A stretch of DNA of 64,000 bases from Sphingomonas kyeonggiensis (GTDB lineage Bacteria; Pseudomonadota; Alphaproteobacteria; Sphingomonadales; Sphingomonadaceae): NCBI RefSeq assembly GCF_014204495.1, contig NZ_JACHLN010000002.1, positions 992,001-1,056,000 of the forward strand. Reading direction: 5' to 3'. Position 1 is the first letter of the stretch, and every line of letters begins with the position of its first letter. A program made the translations under genes and the position numbers. A model generated the notes under the pieces. The model ran no database searches and was not told the origin of the DNA. It was given only the letters and a program-made list of their open reading frames with translations. This document shows positions 24,688 through 33,753 of this stretch, one piece after another.

Positions 24688-25051
24688 TGCCAGAGGATCT
24701 ATAAGCCGGGTTCTGTCCTCGCCTTTCGGCGATGTGCGACCATTCCTCTAGGCGACGGATTGCTCCGCCGCTCCAGCAACCAACCCGGGCGACGGGCCGG
24801 AACCAGGCCCATATGCCGCCCCTATTCGGTCTTGCTCCCGGTGGGGTTTACCATGCCGCTTCCGTTACCGGTCGCGCGGTGCGCTCTTGCCGCACCCTTT
24901 CACCCTTGCTGGTCCCGAAGGACTTAGCGGTCTGCTCTCTGTGGCACTTTCCCTGGGGTCGCCCCCGCCGGGCATTACCCGGCACCGTGTTTCCGTGGAG
25001 CCCGGACTTTCCTCGCGTGCTTGCGCACCCGCGGCCGCCCGATCCTCTGGC
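24688..25051 (-). ncRNA. rnpB: RNase P RNA
   Basis: On the minus strand the RNA begins GCCAGAGGATC and ends GATCCTCTGGC, which pair as helix P1. Near the 5-prime end is CGAGGAAAGTCCGGGCTCC (conserved CR-I), followed by CAGGGAAAGTGCCACAGAG and, near the 3-prime end, AGAACCCGGCTTATAGATC, the universal bacterial RNase P signature. The RNA processes tRNA 5-prime ends. The length of about 364 nt and layout fit type A alphaproteobacterial RNase P RNA. Confidence 0.96.
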
Positions 25052-25059
25052 GGTGCCCC

Positions 25060-25086
25060 GTCTAGCGCCGCCGCGCGCAACTGCAA
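25060..25086 (-). promoter_or_regulatory. Possible promoter of rnpB
   Basis: On the minus strand TTGCAG (25086-25081) and CTAGAC (25065-25060) resemble -35 and -10 boxes with a 15-nt spacer, shorter than ideal. CTAGAC ends 8 nt before the first base of the RNA, which is the expected distance. Confidence 0.35.
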
Positions 25087-25090
25087 GCGT

Positions 25091-25411
25091 TCAGGCGCCG
25101 TCTTCCGGATCGACGGTGCGCATCGCGGTGCCCCAGGCCATCACTTCCACCTTCCAGGTGACGTTCAGCCCGGACGCCAGCGCGATCCTGCGATAGTCCG
25201 ATCCCATGCCCACCACATCGTCGGCACCGCGCACCTCCGCGATCCGCCGAACCGCGTCGGTCGCCTCGCTGACGGTGGGAATGTTCACGGACGAGGGTAC
25301 TTCGCCCTTGGCATCGGCGCGCGCCACGCCGGAAAGATAGGCCTGGACAGGACCCAGGGGTGTCGAACCGATATTGCTCAAGGCGAAAACCTCCGCCTTC
25401 CTATAGATCAT
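25091..25411 (-). CDS. Small YbjQ-like protein
   Basis: 106 residues. The segment ADDVVGMGSDYRRI followed by WKVEVMAWGTAMR resembles the C-terminal half of the YbjQ/UPF0145 heavy-metal-binding-domain fold (GAxAVVGxxxxY ... VEVxAxGTAV). The N-terminal half, LGPVQAYLSGVARAD, is less typical. No signal peptide or membrane segment. It lies between the amidase gene and rnpB on the same strand. Function unknown; the family call is moderate. Confidence 0.5.
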   Translation of the reverse strand: MIYRKAEVFALSNIGSTPLGPVQAYLSGVARADAKGEVPSSVNIPTVSEATDAVRRIAEVRGADDVVGMGSDYRRIALASGLNVTWKVEVMAWGTAMRTVDPEDGA

Positions 25412-25468
25412 CCTATACTTGCGGAGTTCCGCATGAATTTAGTGCACGCCTGCGTAACCAAATCCGGC

Positions 25469-26170
25469 TCAGTCATCGCCCTGGGGCTTGGGGAGCAGCA
25501 AGGCGAGCAGGAGGCAGCGGCACTCCATGTCGATCTCGCCATCGACCAGCTCGGGACGGAAGCGGCGCTGGAAGGCCGTGACCGCGGCGGTCTCGTCGCT
25601 CACGTCATAGCCGAAGCGTTCGAGCGCCATGATGAAGCCGGCATCGGGCCAGCCCGGATCGAGCAGGTTCCTGGTCGGCCGCGGCAGCGCCAGGCGCAGC
25701 CGGGCCAGCGCGTGCCAGTTGAACAGCTCCCCCGGATCCTGCTTGCGCGCCGGCGCGACGTCCGAATGGCCGACCACGTTGCCGCGGGTGATCGCGTAGC
25801 GCTCCTTGATCTCGGCGACGAGCGGGATCACCGAGCCCATCTGCTCGGCCGAAAAGGGACGATAGCCATGTTCATGGCCGGGATTGACGATCTCGATGCC
25901 GACCGAGGCCGAATTGACGTCGGTGATCCCGCGCCAGTGCGAGCGGCCGGCATGCCAGGCGCGCTTGTCCTCGGGAACCAGCCGGGTGATGTTGCCGTCC
26001 TCGTCGACCATGTAGTGGGCCGAGACCTTGGCGGCAGGATCGCGCATCCGCTCCAATGCGGCCTCGGCGCTTTCCATGCCGGTATAGTGCAGCACGATCA
26101 TCGTGACCGGGAGCGCACGCTCGTCGAAATTCGGCGAAGGCGCATCGAGGAAGACCAGGCCGGTATGCAT
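25469..26170 (-). CDS. N-acetylmuramoyl-L-alanine amidase (AmiD/AmpD type)
   Basis: 233 residues: an Amidase_2 catalytic domain with zinc-ligand motifs VLHYTGM, GHSDVAPARKQDPGELFNW and AWHAGRSHWRG, and a C-terminal helical segment (DVSDETAAVTAFQRRFRPE) that looks like a peptidoglycan-binding domain. No signal peptide is seen, so either it acts in the cytoplasm on recycled muropeptides like AmpD, or it is exported by another route. It follows cheR by 34 nt and may be co-transcribed. Confidence 0.88.
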   Translation of the reverse strand: MHTGLVFLDAPSPNFDERALPVTMIVLHYTGMESAEAALERMRDPAAKVSAHYMVDEDGNITRLVPEDKRAWHAGRSHWRGITDVNSASVGIEIVNPGHEHGYRPFSAEQMGSVIPLVAEIKERYAITRGNVVGHSDVAPARKQDPGELFNWHALARLRLALPRPTRNLLDPGWPDAGFIMALERFGYDVSDETAAVTAFQRRFRPELVDGEIDMECRCLLLALLLPKPQGDD

Positions 26171-26204
26171 CGTCGCCGACGCTACCCCTGCTTGGCCATG
26201 GCGA

Positions 26205-27050
26205 TCAAGCCGTTGCGAGCAACGTCCCGGGCGCCTCGACCCGGCGATAGAAGCCGCGATACTTCTCGCACGGGGTGAAATGGTCGGTCTGGCCGATCAC
26301 CGTCTCGCCCGCACCAAGCGCGAGCAGGCCGCCCGGACGGATCGCCGATGCCAGCGTGTCGAACACCTTGCGCCGCACCGCGACCGAGAAATAGAGCATC
26401 ACGTTGCGGCACAGGATGATGTCGAAGCATCCCGCCGGCGCCGCATCGAGCGTAAGATTGTGCTGGCGGAACTGCAGCTTGCGGACCAGTTCGGGCTTGG
26501 CGACCCAATCGGCGTTCACCGAATCGAACCAGGTCATCATCCGCCGCACCGGCAGGCCGCGCTGGATCTCGAACTGCGAGAAGCGGCCGCTGCGCGCGCG
26601 CGCCAGCGCCGCCGGCGAAACGTCGGTCGCCACGATCTCCGGATCGGGCATTTCCCGCTCGGAAAAGAGCATGGCGAGGCTCAGCGGCTCCTGCCCGGTC
26701 GAGCAGCCGGCGGACCAGATGCGCAGGCGGCGATGGCCGGCCTCGGCCTGCATTGCCTGCGCCGCATCGGCGATCATGTCGAGCACCGCCACGTCGCGGA
26801 AGAAGCTGGTTTCCTGGTTGAGCAGCGCATCGACCACCTGGTCGGCCAGCTCCCCGGTCCGCGCCGCAATGAGCTGGGCAACGAGTTCGTCGAGGCTGCC
26901 CAGGCCGCGTTCCCGCAGGATCGGCTTGAGCGCGGTCTCGATCCGCCAGGTGCGGTTCGCTGCGATCTGCTGGCCGGCGCGCTGCTCGAGCAAGGCCGCG
27001 ATCATGTTCATCGCGCCTGCCGATGCGATCGGCGTGCTGCCCGGGATCAT
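26205..27050 (-). CDS. cheR: Chemotaxis methyltransferase CheR
   Basis: 281 residues; methylates glutamates of chemoreceptors with S-adenosylmethionine. It has an N-terminal helical domain and a catalytic domain with NQETSFFRDVAVLD, IWSAGCSTGQEPLSLAML, and FDIILCRNVMLYFS near the end. ATG 27050 overlaps the cheB stop by 4 nt. A longer in-frame extension into cheB is not credible. It forms the methylation pair with cheB. Confidence 0.95.
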   Translation of the reverse strand: MIPGSTPIASAGAMNMIAALLEQRAGQQIAANRTWRIETALKPILRERGLGSLDELVAQLIAARTGELADQVVDALLNQETSFFRDVAVLDMIADAAQAMQAEAGHRRLRIWSAGCSTGQEPLSLAMLFSEREMPDPEIVATDVSPAALARARSGRFSQFEIQRGLPVRRMMTWFDSVNADWVAKPELVRKLQFRQHNLTLDAAPAGCFDIILCRNVMLYFSVAVRRKVFDTLASAIRPGGLLALGAGETVIGQTDHFTPCEKYRGFYRRVEAPGTLLATA

Positions 27051-28162
27051 GCGCCGCCTCCGCCGCGCGCGATCAGCCGGCCGATCTCGTCCGGCGGCAG
27101 GATCGCGCTGACCCGGCCGGCATTGGCGACGGCGCCGGGCATGCCCCACACCACCGAGCTTGCCCGGTCCTGCGCCAGCACCTTGGCGCCGGCGTCGATC
27201 AGGTCCTTGGCGCCTTCGCAGCCGTCGCGGCCCATGCCGCTCAGCACCACGCCGAGCGCGCGCGCGCCGAACACTTCGGCGACGCTCTCGAACATCGGGT
27301 CGACCGAGGGCATGCAGCCGCTCGAGGCCTTCTCATGGGTCAGGCGGATCGCCGCGCCGTCGGACATGCGGACCACGCGCATATGCGCATCGCCCGGCGC
27401 CACGATGATCCGGCCAGGCCGGATACGCATGCGATCGGTCGCGACCTCGCAGGGACGCCCGCCGAGCACGGCGAGTTGCGTCGCGAAATAGCTCATGAAC
27501 GAGACGGGCAGATGCTGGGTCACCAGGATCGGCACGCGGAAGCTGGCCGGGATCGCGCGGAGCAGCTGGCTGAGCGCGTGGATGCCGCCGGTGGAGGCGC
27601 CGATCGCGACCAGGTCGAAATTGTCCGGAGCCTGGACCGGGAACTGGTAATGCGGGTGATGCGCCACCGCGGCCGGCTCGGCATGCGCGGGGAGCACGGG
27701 TTCGGGAACGGGGTGCACATGGGCTTCGAGCAGGCGCGAAAGCCGCTCCTCCAGCACTTCGGCGAAGCGGCCGCCGAACGCACCGATGCCGGGCTTCACC
27801 AGCGTGTCCGCCGCGCCGAGCGCCAGCGCCTGCACGGTCACCGCCGCGCCCTGCTCGGCCGCCGAGGAAACGATCAGAACCTTGGCGCCCTTGCCTGCCG
27901 CGATCACGTCGGGCAGCGCGGTGATGCCGTCGATGCCCGGCATCTCGATGTCGAGCAGGATGATGTCGACGCTGTTGGTCTTCAGATAATCGAGCGCGGC
28001 CCGCACGTCGCTATAGGCGGCGGCAACGCGAAAGCGGCGCGTGCCTTCCACCATGCGCCCCAGCACCGAGCGTGCGACGACCGAATCGTCGACGATCAGC
28101 ACCTGCGCCGGCCCGGCGGTGGTGCCGCTGAACCCGGTTTCCGCAAGAGTTGCGTGCGCCAC
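27047..28162 (-). CDS. cheB: Chemotaxis methylesterase CheB
   Basis: 371 residues: an N-terminal receiver domain (phosphorylated Asp in IILLDIEMPGIDG) and a C-terminal methylesterase domain with the catalytic triad region GASTGGIHAL (Ser), VTQHLPVSF (His) and GMGRDGCEGA (Asp). It demethylates or deamidates chemoreceptors when phosphorylated by CheA. It lies 23 nt after cheY and overlaps cheR by 4 nt. Confidence 0.95.
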   Translation of the reverse strand: MAHATLAETGFSGTTAGPAQVLIVDDSVVARSVLGRMVEGTRRFRVAAAYSDVRAALDYLKTNSVDIILLDIEMPGIDGITALPDVIAAGKGAKVLIVSSAAEQGAAVTVQALALGAADTLVKPGIGAFGGRFAEVLEERLSRLLEAHVHPVPEPVLPAHAEPAAVAHHPHYQFPVQAPDNFDLVAIGASTGGIHALSQLLRAIPASFRVPILVTQHLPVSFMSYFATQLAVLGGRPCEVATDRMRIRPGRIIVAPGDAHMRVVRMSDGAAIRLTHEKASSGCMPSVDPMFESVAEVFGARALGVVLSGMGRDGCEGAKDLIDAGAKVLAQDRASSVVWGMPGAVANAGRVSAILPPDEIGRLIARGGGGA

Positions 28163-28185
28163 CTTGGGCTCCTTGGCTGCGTCGC

Positions 28186-28551
28186 TTACGCGACGCCGAC
28201 GATCTGCAGCTTGCTTTCCAGCGTCTCGCGGTCGAACGGCTTCATGACATATTCGTCGGCGCCGGCCTCGATGGCGGCGCGGATATAGGCCATGCCGTTC
28301 TCGGTGGTGCAGAACACCACCTTGGGGCGCTGCGGAAGCCCGGAATCCTTGAGCGCGCGCAGGAAGTCCATGCCGCTCATCACGGGCATGTTCCAGTCGA
28401 GCAGGATCACGTCCGGCGGGGTCTGGAGGCAGGAGTCCAGCGCCTCGCGGCCGTCACCAGCCTCGCGCACTTCGAAGTCGAGCGTTTCCAGGATGTGCCG
28501 GGCGACCTTCCGGATCACCTTGGAGTCATCGACTACCAGACAAGTCTTCAT
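28186..28551 (-). CDS. cheY: CheY-type single-domain response regulator
   Basis: 121 residues, a stand-alone receiver: acidic pocket LVVDDSKV, phospho-acceptor Asp in VILLDWNMPVMSG, conserved Thr in VVFCTTEN and Lys in YVMKPFDRETL. In its operon position it should be the CheA target that signals to the flagellar motor, although single-domain receivers in this group can also act elsewhere. It is separated from cheW by 83 nt with no obvious terminator. Confidence 0.93.
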   Translation of the reverse strand: MKTCLVVDDSKVIRKVARHILETLDFEVREAGDGREALDSCLQTPPDVILLDWNMPVMSGMDFLRALKDSGLPQRPKVVFCTTENGMAYIRAAIEAGADEYVMKPFDRETLESKLQIVGVA

Positions 28552-28634
28552 TTTCCCCTGTTCCCCGCTTTCAGGTGTCTAGGTTGGGAGTGGACAGTGC
28601 ACGAAAGATGTGAGTGCGACGTTAATCTTGCGAA

Positions 28635-29060
28635 CTAATTGATTCCGGCATGACCGGGGACGAGGCTGGCGAGATCGATCGCGAGGATCGGTTCGCCGTC
28701 GCGCTCGACGATCCCCCGCCCTGCCCCGCGCCAGGCGGGATCGAGCGTGACGCCATGCGCCAGCGGCAGCAGGTCGAACGGCGCGACATCGTCGAGCGCG
28801 TCGACCAGCATCGCGTAATGATGCCCCTCGACATGGGTGATCACCGCACGGCGCGCCGGGCTGCCGCCCGCCATGCCAAGCGCCGACTGGGTATCGACCA
28901 CCGTCACCACGCGGCTGCGCAGCGCGGCGAGCCCGCGGACATGCTGCGAGGCGCGCGGCACCGCCGTCACCTCGCCGATATCCACCACCGACTCGACCTG
29001 TTCGGAGTCGATCGCCACGGCACGCCCGGCAATCTGGGCGATGAGATAGAGATGCGACAT
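28635..29060 (-). CDS. cheW: Chemotaxis coupling protein CheW
   Basis: 141 residues with the CheW fold: LYLIAQIAGRAVAIDSEQVE, GEVTAVPRASQHVRGLAALR, a VVTVVDTQSALG segment and EPILAIDLASLV near the end. It links CheA to chemoreceptors. The start codon shares one base with the cheA stop (TGATG), indicating tight translational coupling. No receptor gene is in the window. Confidence 0.93.
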   Translation of the reverse strand: MSHLYLIAQIAGRAVAIDSEQVESVVDIGEVTAVPRASQHVRGLAALRSRVVTVVDTQSALGMAGGSPARRAVITHVEGHHYAMLVDALDDVAPFDLLPLAHGVTLDPAWRGAGRGIVERDGEPILAIDLASLVPGHAGIN

Positions 29061-31384
29061 CAGCGACCTGCCTTGCCGGAAACCCGGGCTTCGAGCGCGG
29101 AAAGCAGTCCCGCCCTGTCATATCTATAGACGCTATCGTCGCCCGAGCCGCCCGAAGCGCGCTTCTTTCTCAGCCGGACGACCGGCGCGGGGCTGCCCAT
29201 GGCGCCCTGGTTCTCCTCGGTGGAGAGCACCACGGCCGGCGTCTCGCCCGGCGCCAGGCGCAGCGCGACGCGGTATCCCGAGGCCTCCAGAAGCGGTTTG
29301 ACGAACGAGGCCATCCAGCCGTCATTGTCGCCCGAGATCAGGCAGAGCGGCGGCGCATCCTCGACTTCGCGCTCGGCATGCTCGTCGAAGATCCACAGCA
29401 TGTCGACCAGCTCGATCTGCTCGCCCTCGACCAGCACCACGCCGGCGATCGGCCCCGGCTCGCGGGCGGGCGCGATCTCCTCGGGCAGCAGCACGATGTC
29501 GGCGGCTTCGTCGATCGCGTAGCTGACTTCGTTGGTGCCGTCCTTGAGGCGCAGCACATTGATCCGCTCGAGCCCATCCAGATCGCCATGCGCGGCAAGC
29601 GGCAGGATGCGCTCGTCGATGGTCACGCGGAAGCGGCCGGCGGCGAAGCGGACATTGGCGGCATCGACCTGCTCGACGCGATCGACCGCCGCGAGCGGCA
29701 CCGCACGGCGCACGCCGTCGAGATCGCGGAACAGCAGCGCCGGCAGGCCCTGCGCGGCTTCCACTTCTTCCTCTTCCTCGAACAGCTGCTGGCTGTCGCG
29801 GCTGAAATCCAGGCTCGCCGCCTTGGCCATGCCGGCGCAATCGAGCAGCAGCATCGGCAGGCCCGAGTCGGGCAGCGTCTGGCCGGCATAGAGGCCAGTG
29901 GACATGACGGCGGGCGAAGCCGGCTTGATGACCAGCTCCTCATTGTCGAGCACCGTATCGACGGCGAGCGCATAGCTGCCCTCGCTCACGCTGACTATCG
30001 CGAGCATCTGGCCGCCCTCGTCGCGCGCAGTGGTGGCCGGCAGGCCGAGCATGTCGGCGAGATGGATCAGCGGCATGCGGCGCTCGCGCACCGTGGCGAC
30101 CGGCGAGCCACCGATCGTGTCGACGCGGATCGCATCGCCGCGCTCGGTGACGATCTCCTCGATCGACTGGCGCGGGATCGCGAAGCGCTGGCCGTCGACG
30201 CCGACCACGATCGTCGAGATGATCGACAGGGTCAGCGGCACATGGATGGCGAGGCGGAGGCCCTTGCCCGGATTGCTGTCGAGCTCGACGCGACCGCCGA
30301 TCTGCTCGATCGCCGCGCGCACCACGTCCATGCCGACGCCGCGTCCGGAGACTTCGCTCACCACGTCCTTGGACGACAGGCCCGGCTCGAAGACCAGGTC
30401 GAGCTTGGCCCGGTTCGACAGGCTGCGCAGCTTGGCTTCGTCGCGCCCCTGCGCGACCAGCTTCTGGATCAGCCGCTCGGTATCGATGCCTCGGCCGTCG
30501 TCGGCGATCTCGATGATGATCTGGTTGCCCGACTGGCGCGCCGAGACCGAGAGCCGGCCATTCTCGCGCTTGCCCCCGGCGCGGCGCTCGGCCGGCGCCT
30601 CGATGCCGTGGTCGATCGAATTGCGGATGATGTGGACCAGCGGGTCACGCATCACTTCGATCATCTCGCGGTCGAGCTCGACGTCCGAGCCCTCGACCTG
30701 GAGCATCACCGACTTGCCCAGCCCCGCCGCCGTGTCGCGCACCATGCGCGGCAGCGCGGAGAACAGCGCGTCGATCTTCTGCATGCGGGTGCGCGTCACC
30801 GTGTCGCGCATCTCGCCGACAGTGAGCGACAGGCGCTCGAGCGCGGCCTCGATCGCGGGATCGACTTCGCCCTGGCGCAGGCGCCGGGCAAGCTCGTTGC
30901 GGGCAAGCACCATGTCCGACATGCCGGACATCATCCGGTCGAGCAGGTCGACGTTCAGGCGCACGCTGCGCGCCGGAGCGCGGCTGACGATCGGGCCGGC
31001 ATGGGCGATTTCCTCGGCGCCCTCGGCAAGCGCCGCGACCAGCAGCTCGTCGCCGCTGTCATCCAGCCCGGTGCCCGATTCGATGGCCTCGACCAGCTCT
31101 CCGATCCGGTCGACCACCGCGAGCACGGCATTGACCAGCGCGCGGTCCGGCGCGCGCTTGCCATCGCGCACCTGTGCCAGCACGTCCTCGGCGGCATGGC
31201 TGAGGCGGCCGAGGCGCGGCAGGTCGAGGAAGCCGCAGCTCCCCTTCACGGTGTGCACGAAGCGGAAAATGGCGTCGAGGCGCGCGCGATCGGCGGGATG
31301 CGCTTCCCACGCGACGATCTCGCCCGAAAGCGCTTCGAGCGTTTCTCGCGTCTCGGCGATGAATTCCTGCAGCAGGTCGTCCAT
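29060..31384 (-). CDS. cheA: Chemotaxis histidine kinase CheA with extra C-terminal domains
   Basis: 774 residues. The P1 phosphotransfer domain has His44 in FVHTVKGS. There is no obvious P2; residues 105-140 form a linker to the dimerisation helices (about 140-205). The ATPase domain spans 230-385 (IIRNSIDHG, DDGRGID, GRGVGMD) and the CheW-like P5 domain about 385-525. Beyond this standard end there are about 250 residues: a second CheW-like region (about 545-670) and a receiver-like tail (about 678-768) in which the usual phospho-Asp is replaced (VVLSTEEN). ATG 31384 is chosen because the family starts MDDLLQEFIAET. Confidence 0.93.
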   Translation of the reverse strand: MDDLLQEFIAETRETLEALSGEIVAWEAHPADRARLDAIFRFVHTVKGSCGFLDLPRLGRLSHAAEDVLAQVRDGKRAPDRALVNAVLAVVDRIGELVEAIESGTGLDDSGDELLVAALAEGAEEIAHAGPIVSRAPARSVRLNVDLLDRMMSGMSDMVLARNELARRLRQGEVDPAIEAALERLSLTVGEMRDTVTRTRMQKIDALFSALPRMVRDTAAGLGKSVMLQVEGSDVELDREMIEVMRDPLVHIIRNSIDHGIEAPAERRAGGKRENGRLSVSARQSGNQIIIEIADDGRGIDTERLIQKLVAQGRDEAKLRSLSNRAKLDLVFEPGLSSKDVVSEVSGRGVGMDVVRAAIEQIGGRVELDSNPGKGLRLAIHVPLTLSIISTIVVGVDGQRFAIPRQSIEEIVTERGDAIRVDTIGGSPVATVRERRMPLIHLADMLGLPATTARDEGGQMLAIVSVSEGSYALAVDTVLDNEELVIKPASPAVMSTGLYAGQTLPDSGLPMLLLDCAGMAKAASLDFSRDSQQLFEEEEEVEAAQGLPALLFRDLDGVRRAVPLAAVDRVEQVDAANVRFAAGRFRVTIDERILPLAAHGDLDGLERINVLRLKDGTNEVSYAIDEAADIVLLPEEIAPAREPGPIAGVVLVEGEQIELVDMLWIFDEHAEREVEDAPPLCLISGDNDGWMASFVKPLLEASGYRVALRLAPGETPAVVLSTEENQGAMGSPAPVVRLRKKRASGGSGDDSVYRYDRAGLLSALEARVSGKAGR

Positions 31385-31505
31385 GGGGCCCCGGAAAGCA
31401 AATTTGCGGGGGTCTTGTGCGGGATGGGTGGTTAAAAGGGCGTTAGCTGCTCCGACGAAAGACGCCGGCTTGCGCACCGCGATCGTCCATGGAACCCTGT
31501 CCTGC

Positions 31506-31946
31506 ATGGACGGTACGCGCGCTTTCACGAAATCAGCCGGAGCATTCGCCAATTGCGAGAAAGCACCCGACTATGCCGAGCTGACTCCGCTGCGGATACC
31601 GGCAGGCTGGAGCATCGGCTGGAACCAGCTCCACCGCGACAAGCGCGTGGAGGACGGCGATTTTGGCGGCTCCAGCGTGTTCTACGCCACGAACCCCGGC
31701 AGGCGCTTCGTGATCGACGTGGAATTCCGGCCTGAGCACAACCCCGACGGCCATTTCGAGCTAGCGGTGCAATATCAACCCTGGCCACGCGACGCACGCG
31801 GCAGGCGCCAGAACGATGCCCCTTTCGCTTTCGACGCCAATGCAAAGCTGATGCACAGCATCGAAACGCGGTCCTATACCGAGTTGATCGAACAGCTCGA
31901 AACCTGGCTCGCGCGCTGCACGATCTGGTCGGTCGAGGGCAACTGA
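31506..31946 (+). CDS. Hypothetical 146-residue protein
   Basis: The frame starts at ATG 31506 and is divergent from cheA. The sequence is rich in Trp, Arg and Asn with features such as PAGWSIGWNQLHR, FYATNPGRRFVIDVEFRPEH, YQPWPRDARGRRQND and a C-terminal helix YTELIEQLETWLARC. This regular strand/helix pattern and polar composition suggest a compact soluble protein. I do not recognise the family. The general look is like small immunity-type proteins, but there is no toxin next to it. It ends 12 nt before the convergent serine hydrolase gene. Confidence 0.6.
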   Translation: MDGTRAFTKSAGAFANCEKAPDYAELTPLRIPAGWSIGWNQLHRDKRVEDGDFGGSSVFYATNPGRRFVIDVEFRPEHNPDGHFELAVQYQPWPRDARGRRQNDAPFAFDANAKLMHSIETRSYTELIEQLETWLARCTIWSVEGN

Positions 31947-31958
31947 CTTCGACGAGGC

Positions 31959-33029
31959 CTAACGGGCTTCGCCACCCGCATAGCTGGCATCGAGCAGCGC
32001 TGTGCCGAGGTCGCCGAGCTTCTGATAGTCATAGCTCGCGTTGGTGAGGACGATTACCGTGTGCCCGTCGGCAAGCACGCGGCGCGCGAGCATCCGGAAG
32101 CCGCCGTTCGAGCCATCCTCCCACGCCGCCTCGCGGTCCCTCCCCCCGATCTTCTCGATCCGCACCCGGCCACCCAGCGCATAATGCTGGTCGGGCATCA
32201 GCGTGGTCGTCAGCGCCTTGCGCGAGGCCGGGCTGAGAAATCTGCCGTCCAGCACCGCGTTCATCAGCACCAGCAGATCGGGCGCGCTGGTATAGAAACC
32301 GCCAGCCATCGCCATGAAATCGGGCACCGGGTTGGGCTTGCGCACCGGCTCGGGGACAAGCGCCGCATAGCCCTGCGCCATGCCCCGCACCGCGCCGGAA
32401 TCGCCGCGATAGACGCCGCTGTCCTTCAGCCCCAGCGGCCGGACCAGCAGCTGCTCGACCAGGGCGGCATAGGGCTTGCCGCTGATGCGCTCGGCAACGG
32501 CCTTTGCGATCAGCCAGTTGGAGTGCGAATAGTCCCATTCGGTGCCGGGCGCGAAAGCCAGGTCGCCGCTTGCGTAGCGCCGTACGGCCGCCATCTGCTC
32601 CATCTCGATGCCGCGCGTGGCGGGATCCTTGCGCGCCGCCTGGATATCGTTGGGCACGCCGCTCGAATGGCTCATCAGCCGCCGGAGCGTCAGCCGGGCA
32701 CCGGTATCGGCGCGATAGTCGGGCAGGTAGCGGGTTATCGGTGCATCGAGGTCGAGCCTGCCCTGATCGACCAGCTTGAGGATCACGATCGAAGCGACCC
32801 ATTTGGAAACCGATCCGGTCTCGAACCGCGTACTCGCCAGCATCGGCACACCATTCGCGGCATCCGCCCGGCCGATCCCTTCGACGAAGCGGACCTGCTT
32901 GCCGGTGCCGACCAGCGCGACGCCGTTGAAGCCATCGCTGGCATCGACCAGGTCATGATAGGATTGCGCGGTACAGGGCGTCGCCAAGCCAAGCGCCAGC
33001 ACCGTCCCCGCGATCTTCAAGCCCCGCAT
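31959..33029 (-). CDS. Secreted serine hydrolase, beta-lactamase class C fold
   Basis: 356 residues with a signal peptide (MRGLKIAGTVLALGLATPCTAQ). SxxK is seen in TGSVSKWVASIV, the YxN-like motif in WDYSHSNWLIAKAV, and a C-terminal WEDGSNGGFRML region stands in for the third motif. ATG 33029 is preferred over an in-frame GTG 39 nt upstream because the signal peptide starts there. Probably periplasmic, acting on a peptide or ester; true beta-lactamase activity is not implied. Confidence 0.82.
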   Translation of the reverse strand: MRGLKIAGTVLALGLATPCTAQSYHDLVDASDGFNGVALVGTGKQVRFVEGIGRADAANGVPMLASTRFETGSVSKWVASIVILKLVDQGRLDLDAPITRYLPDYRADTGARLTLRRLMSHSSGVPNDIQAARKDPATRGIEMEQMAAVRRYASGDLAFAPGTEWDYSHSNWLIAKAVAERISGKPYAALVEQLLVRPLGLKDSGVYRGDSGAVRGMAQGYAALVPEPVRKPNPVPDFMAMAGGFYTSAPDLLVLMNAVLDGRFLSPASRKALTTTLMPDQHYALGGRVRIEKIGGRDREAAWEDGSNGGFRMLARRVLADGHTVIVLTNASYDYQKLGDLGTALLDASYAGGEAR

Positions 33030-33108
33030 ACGCCACTCCCATGCCCGCGAACCTCGCAAGCATGTCATGGCGATGCGGATCGTTCAACTACAACTGTAGT
33101 CGAACATC

Positions 33109-33753
33109 TCAGGCAACGCGGAAGCTCGCCCCGAACAGCAGCACCTCTGCATCCGGCGGGCTGACCTGGAGCACGCCGCCGCCCTGGGTCACCAGCGCAT
33201 GGACAAGATAGGCCGCCGCCGCGCGCGGGGTGATCGGCACATCGTCCTTGCCGCCGGCCAGCGCGCTGCGCAGCTCGGGATCGAGCACGATGCGCGGGCC
33301 GTCGGCGCGCACCACGATCTCGATATTCCCGTCGACGATCTCGGCGCCGATATCGAGCTGACCGCCACGGATCAGTGCGTCGCCGCCGATCAGCGACAGG
33401 TTCATCAGCACCTTGATCGCCTGCTTCGGGAGGACAGGATCCTCGACCATCCAGCCGACATTGACGCGGTGGTTCTCGCCGAACAGCCCTTCGATCGCCG
33501 CCTGTGCCTCGCGCGTGTCCACCGTCTCGCCGAAACCACCGGCCGCGCCGAAGGCCAGGCGGAAGAACTTCAGCTTGTTGGCACTCGCCTTGGCGCTCTC
33601 GTTGAGCAGTTCCAGGCAGCGCGCGCGCATCTCGGGATCATGCTCGTCGGCGAGCAGCTCCAGCCCATTGTTGAGCGCCCCCACCGGGCTCAGCAAATCG
33701 TGGCAGAGCCGCGAGCAGAGCAGGCTGGCGAAGTCGGTCGGGCTGATGTTCAA
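33109..33753 (-). CDS. chpT: Histidine phosphotransferase ChpT
   Basis: 214 residues beginning NISPTDFASLLCSRLCHDLLSPVGALNNG, with the phospho-acceptor His18 in LCHDLLSP and a degenerate ATPase-like C-terminal half (KVLMNLSLIGGDALIRGG). ChpT relays phosphate from CckA to CtrA and CpdR, controlling the alphaproteobacterial cell cycle and motility. The start is TTG 33753 with GGGGAG 8 nt upstream; no ATG/GTG start fits the family N terminus, so an unusual TTG start is well supported. Confidence 0.9.
   Translation of the reverse strand: MNISPTDFASLLCSRLCHDLLSPVGALNNGLELLADEHDPEMRARCLELLNESAKASANKLKFFRLAFGAAGGFGETVDTREAQAAIEGLFGENHRVNVGWMVEDPVLPKQAIKVLMNLSLIGGDALIRGGQLDIGAEIVDGNIEIVVRADGPRIVLDPELRSALAGGKDDVPITPRAAAAYLVHALVTQGGGVLQVSPPDAEVLLFGASFRVA

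Noticed and set aside
24732..25196. Open frames across the RNase P RNA
   Set aside because: The conserved RNA structure and CR elements explain the sequence; no coding signature.
29378..31435. A 685-residue open frame opposite cheA
   Set aside because: Composition dominated by His, Arg, Asp and Gln without any motif; cheA on the other strand has clear domains.
31506..31946. Toxin-immunity pair with the cheA-side gene
   Set aside because: No effector or toxin-like neighbour; resemblance to immunity proteins is only general.
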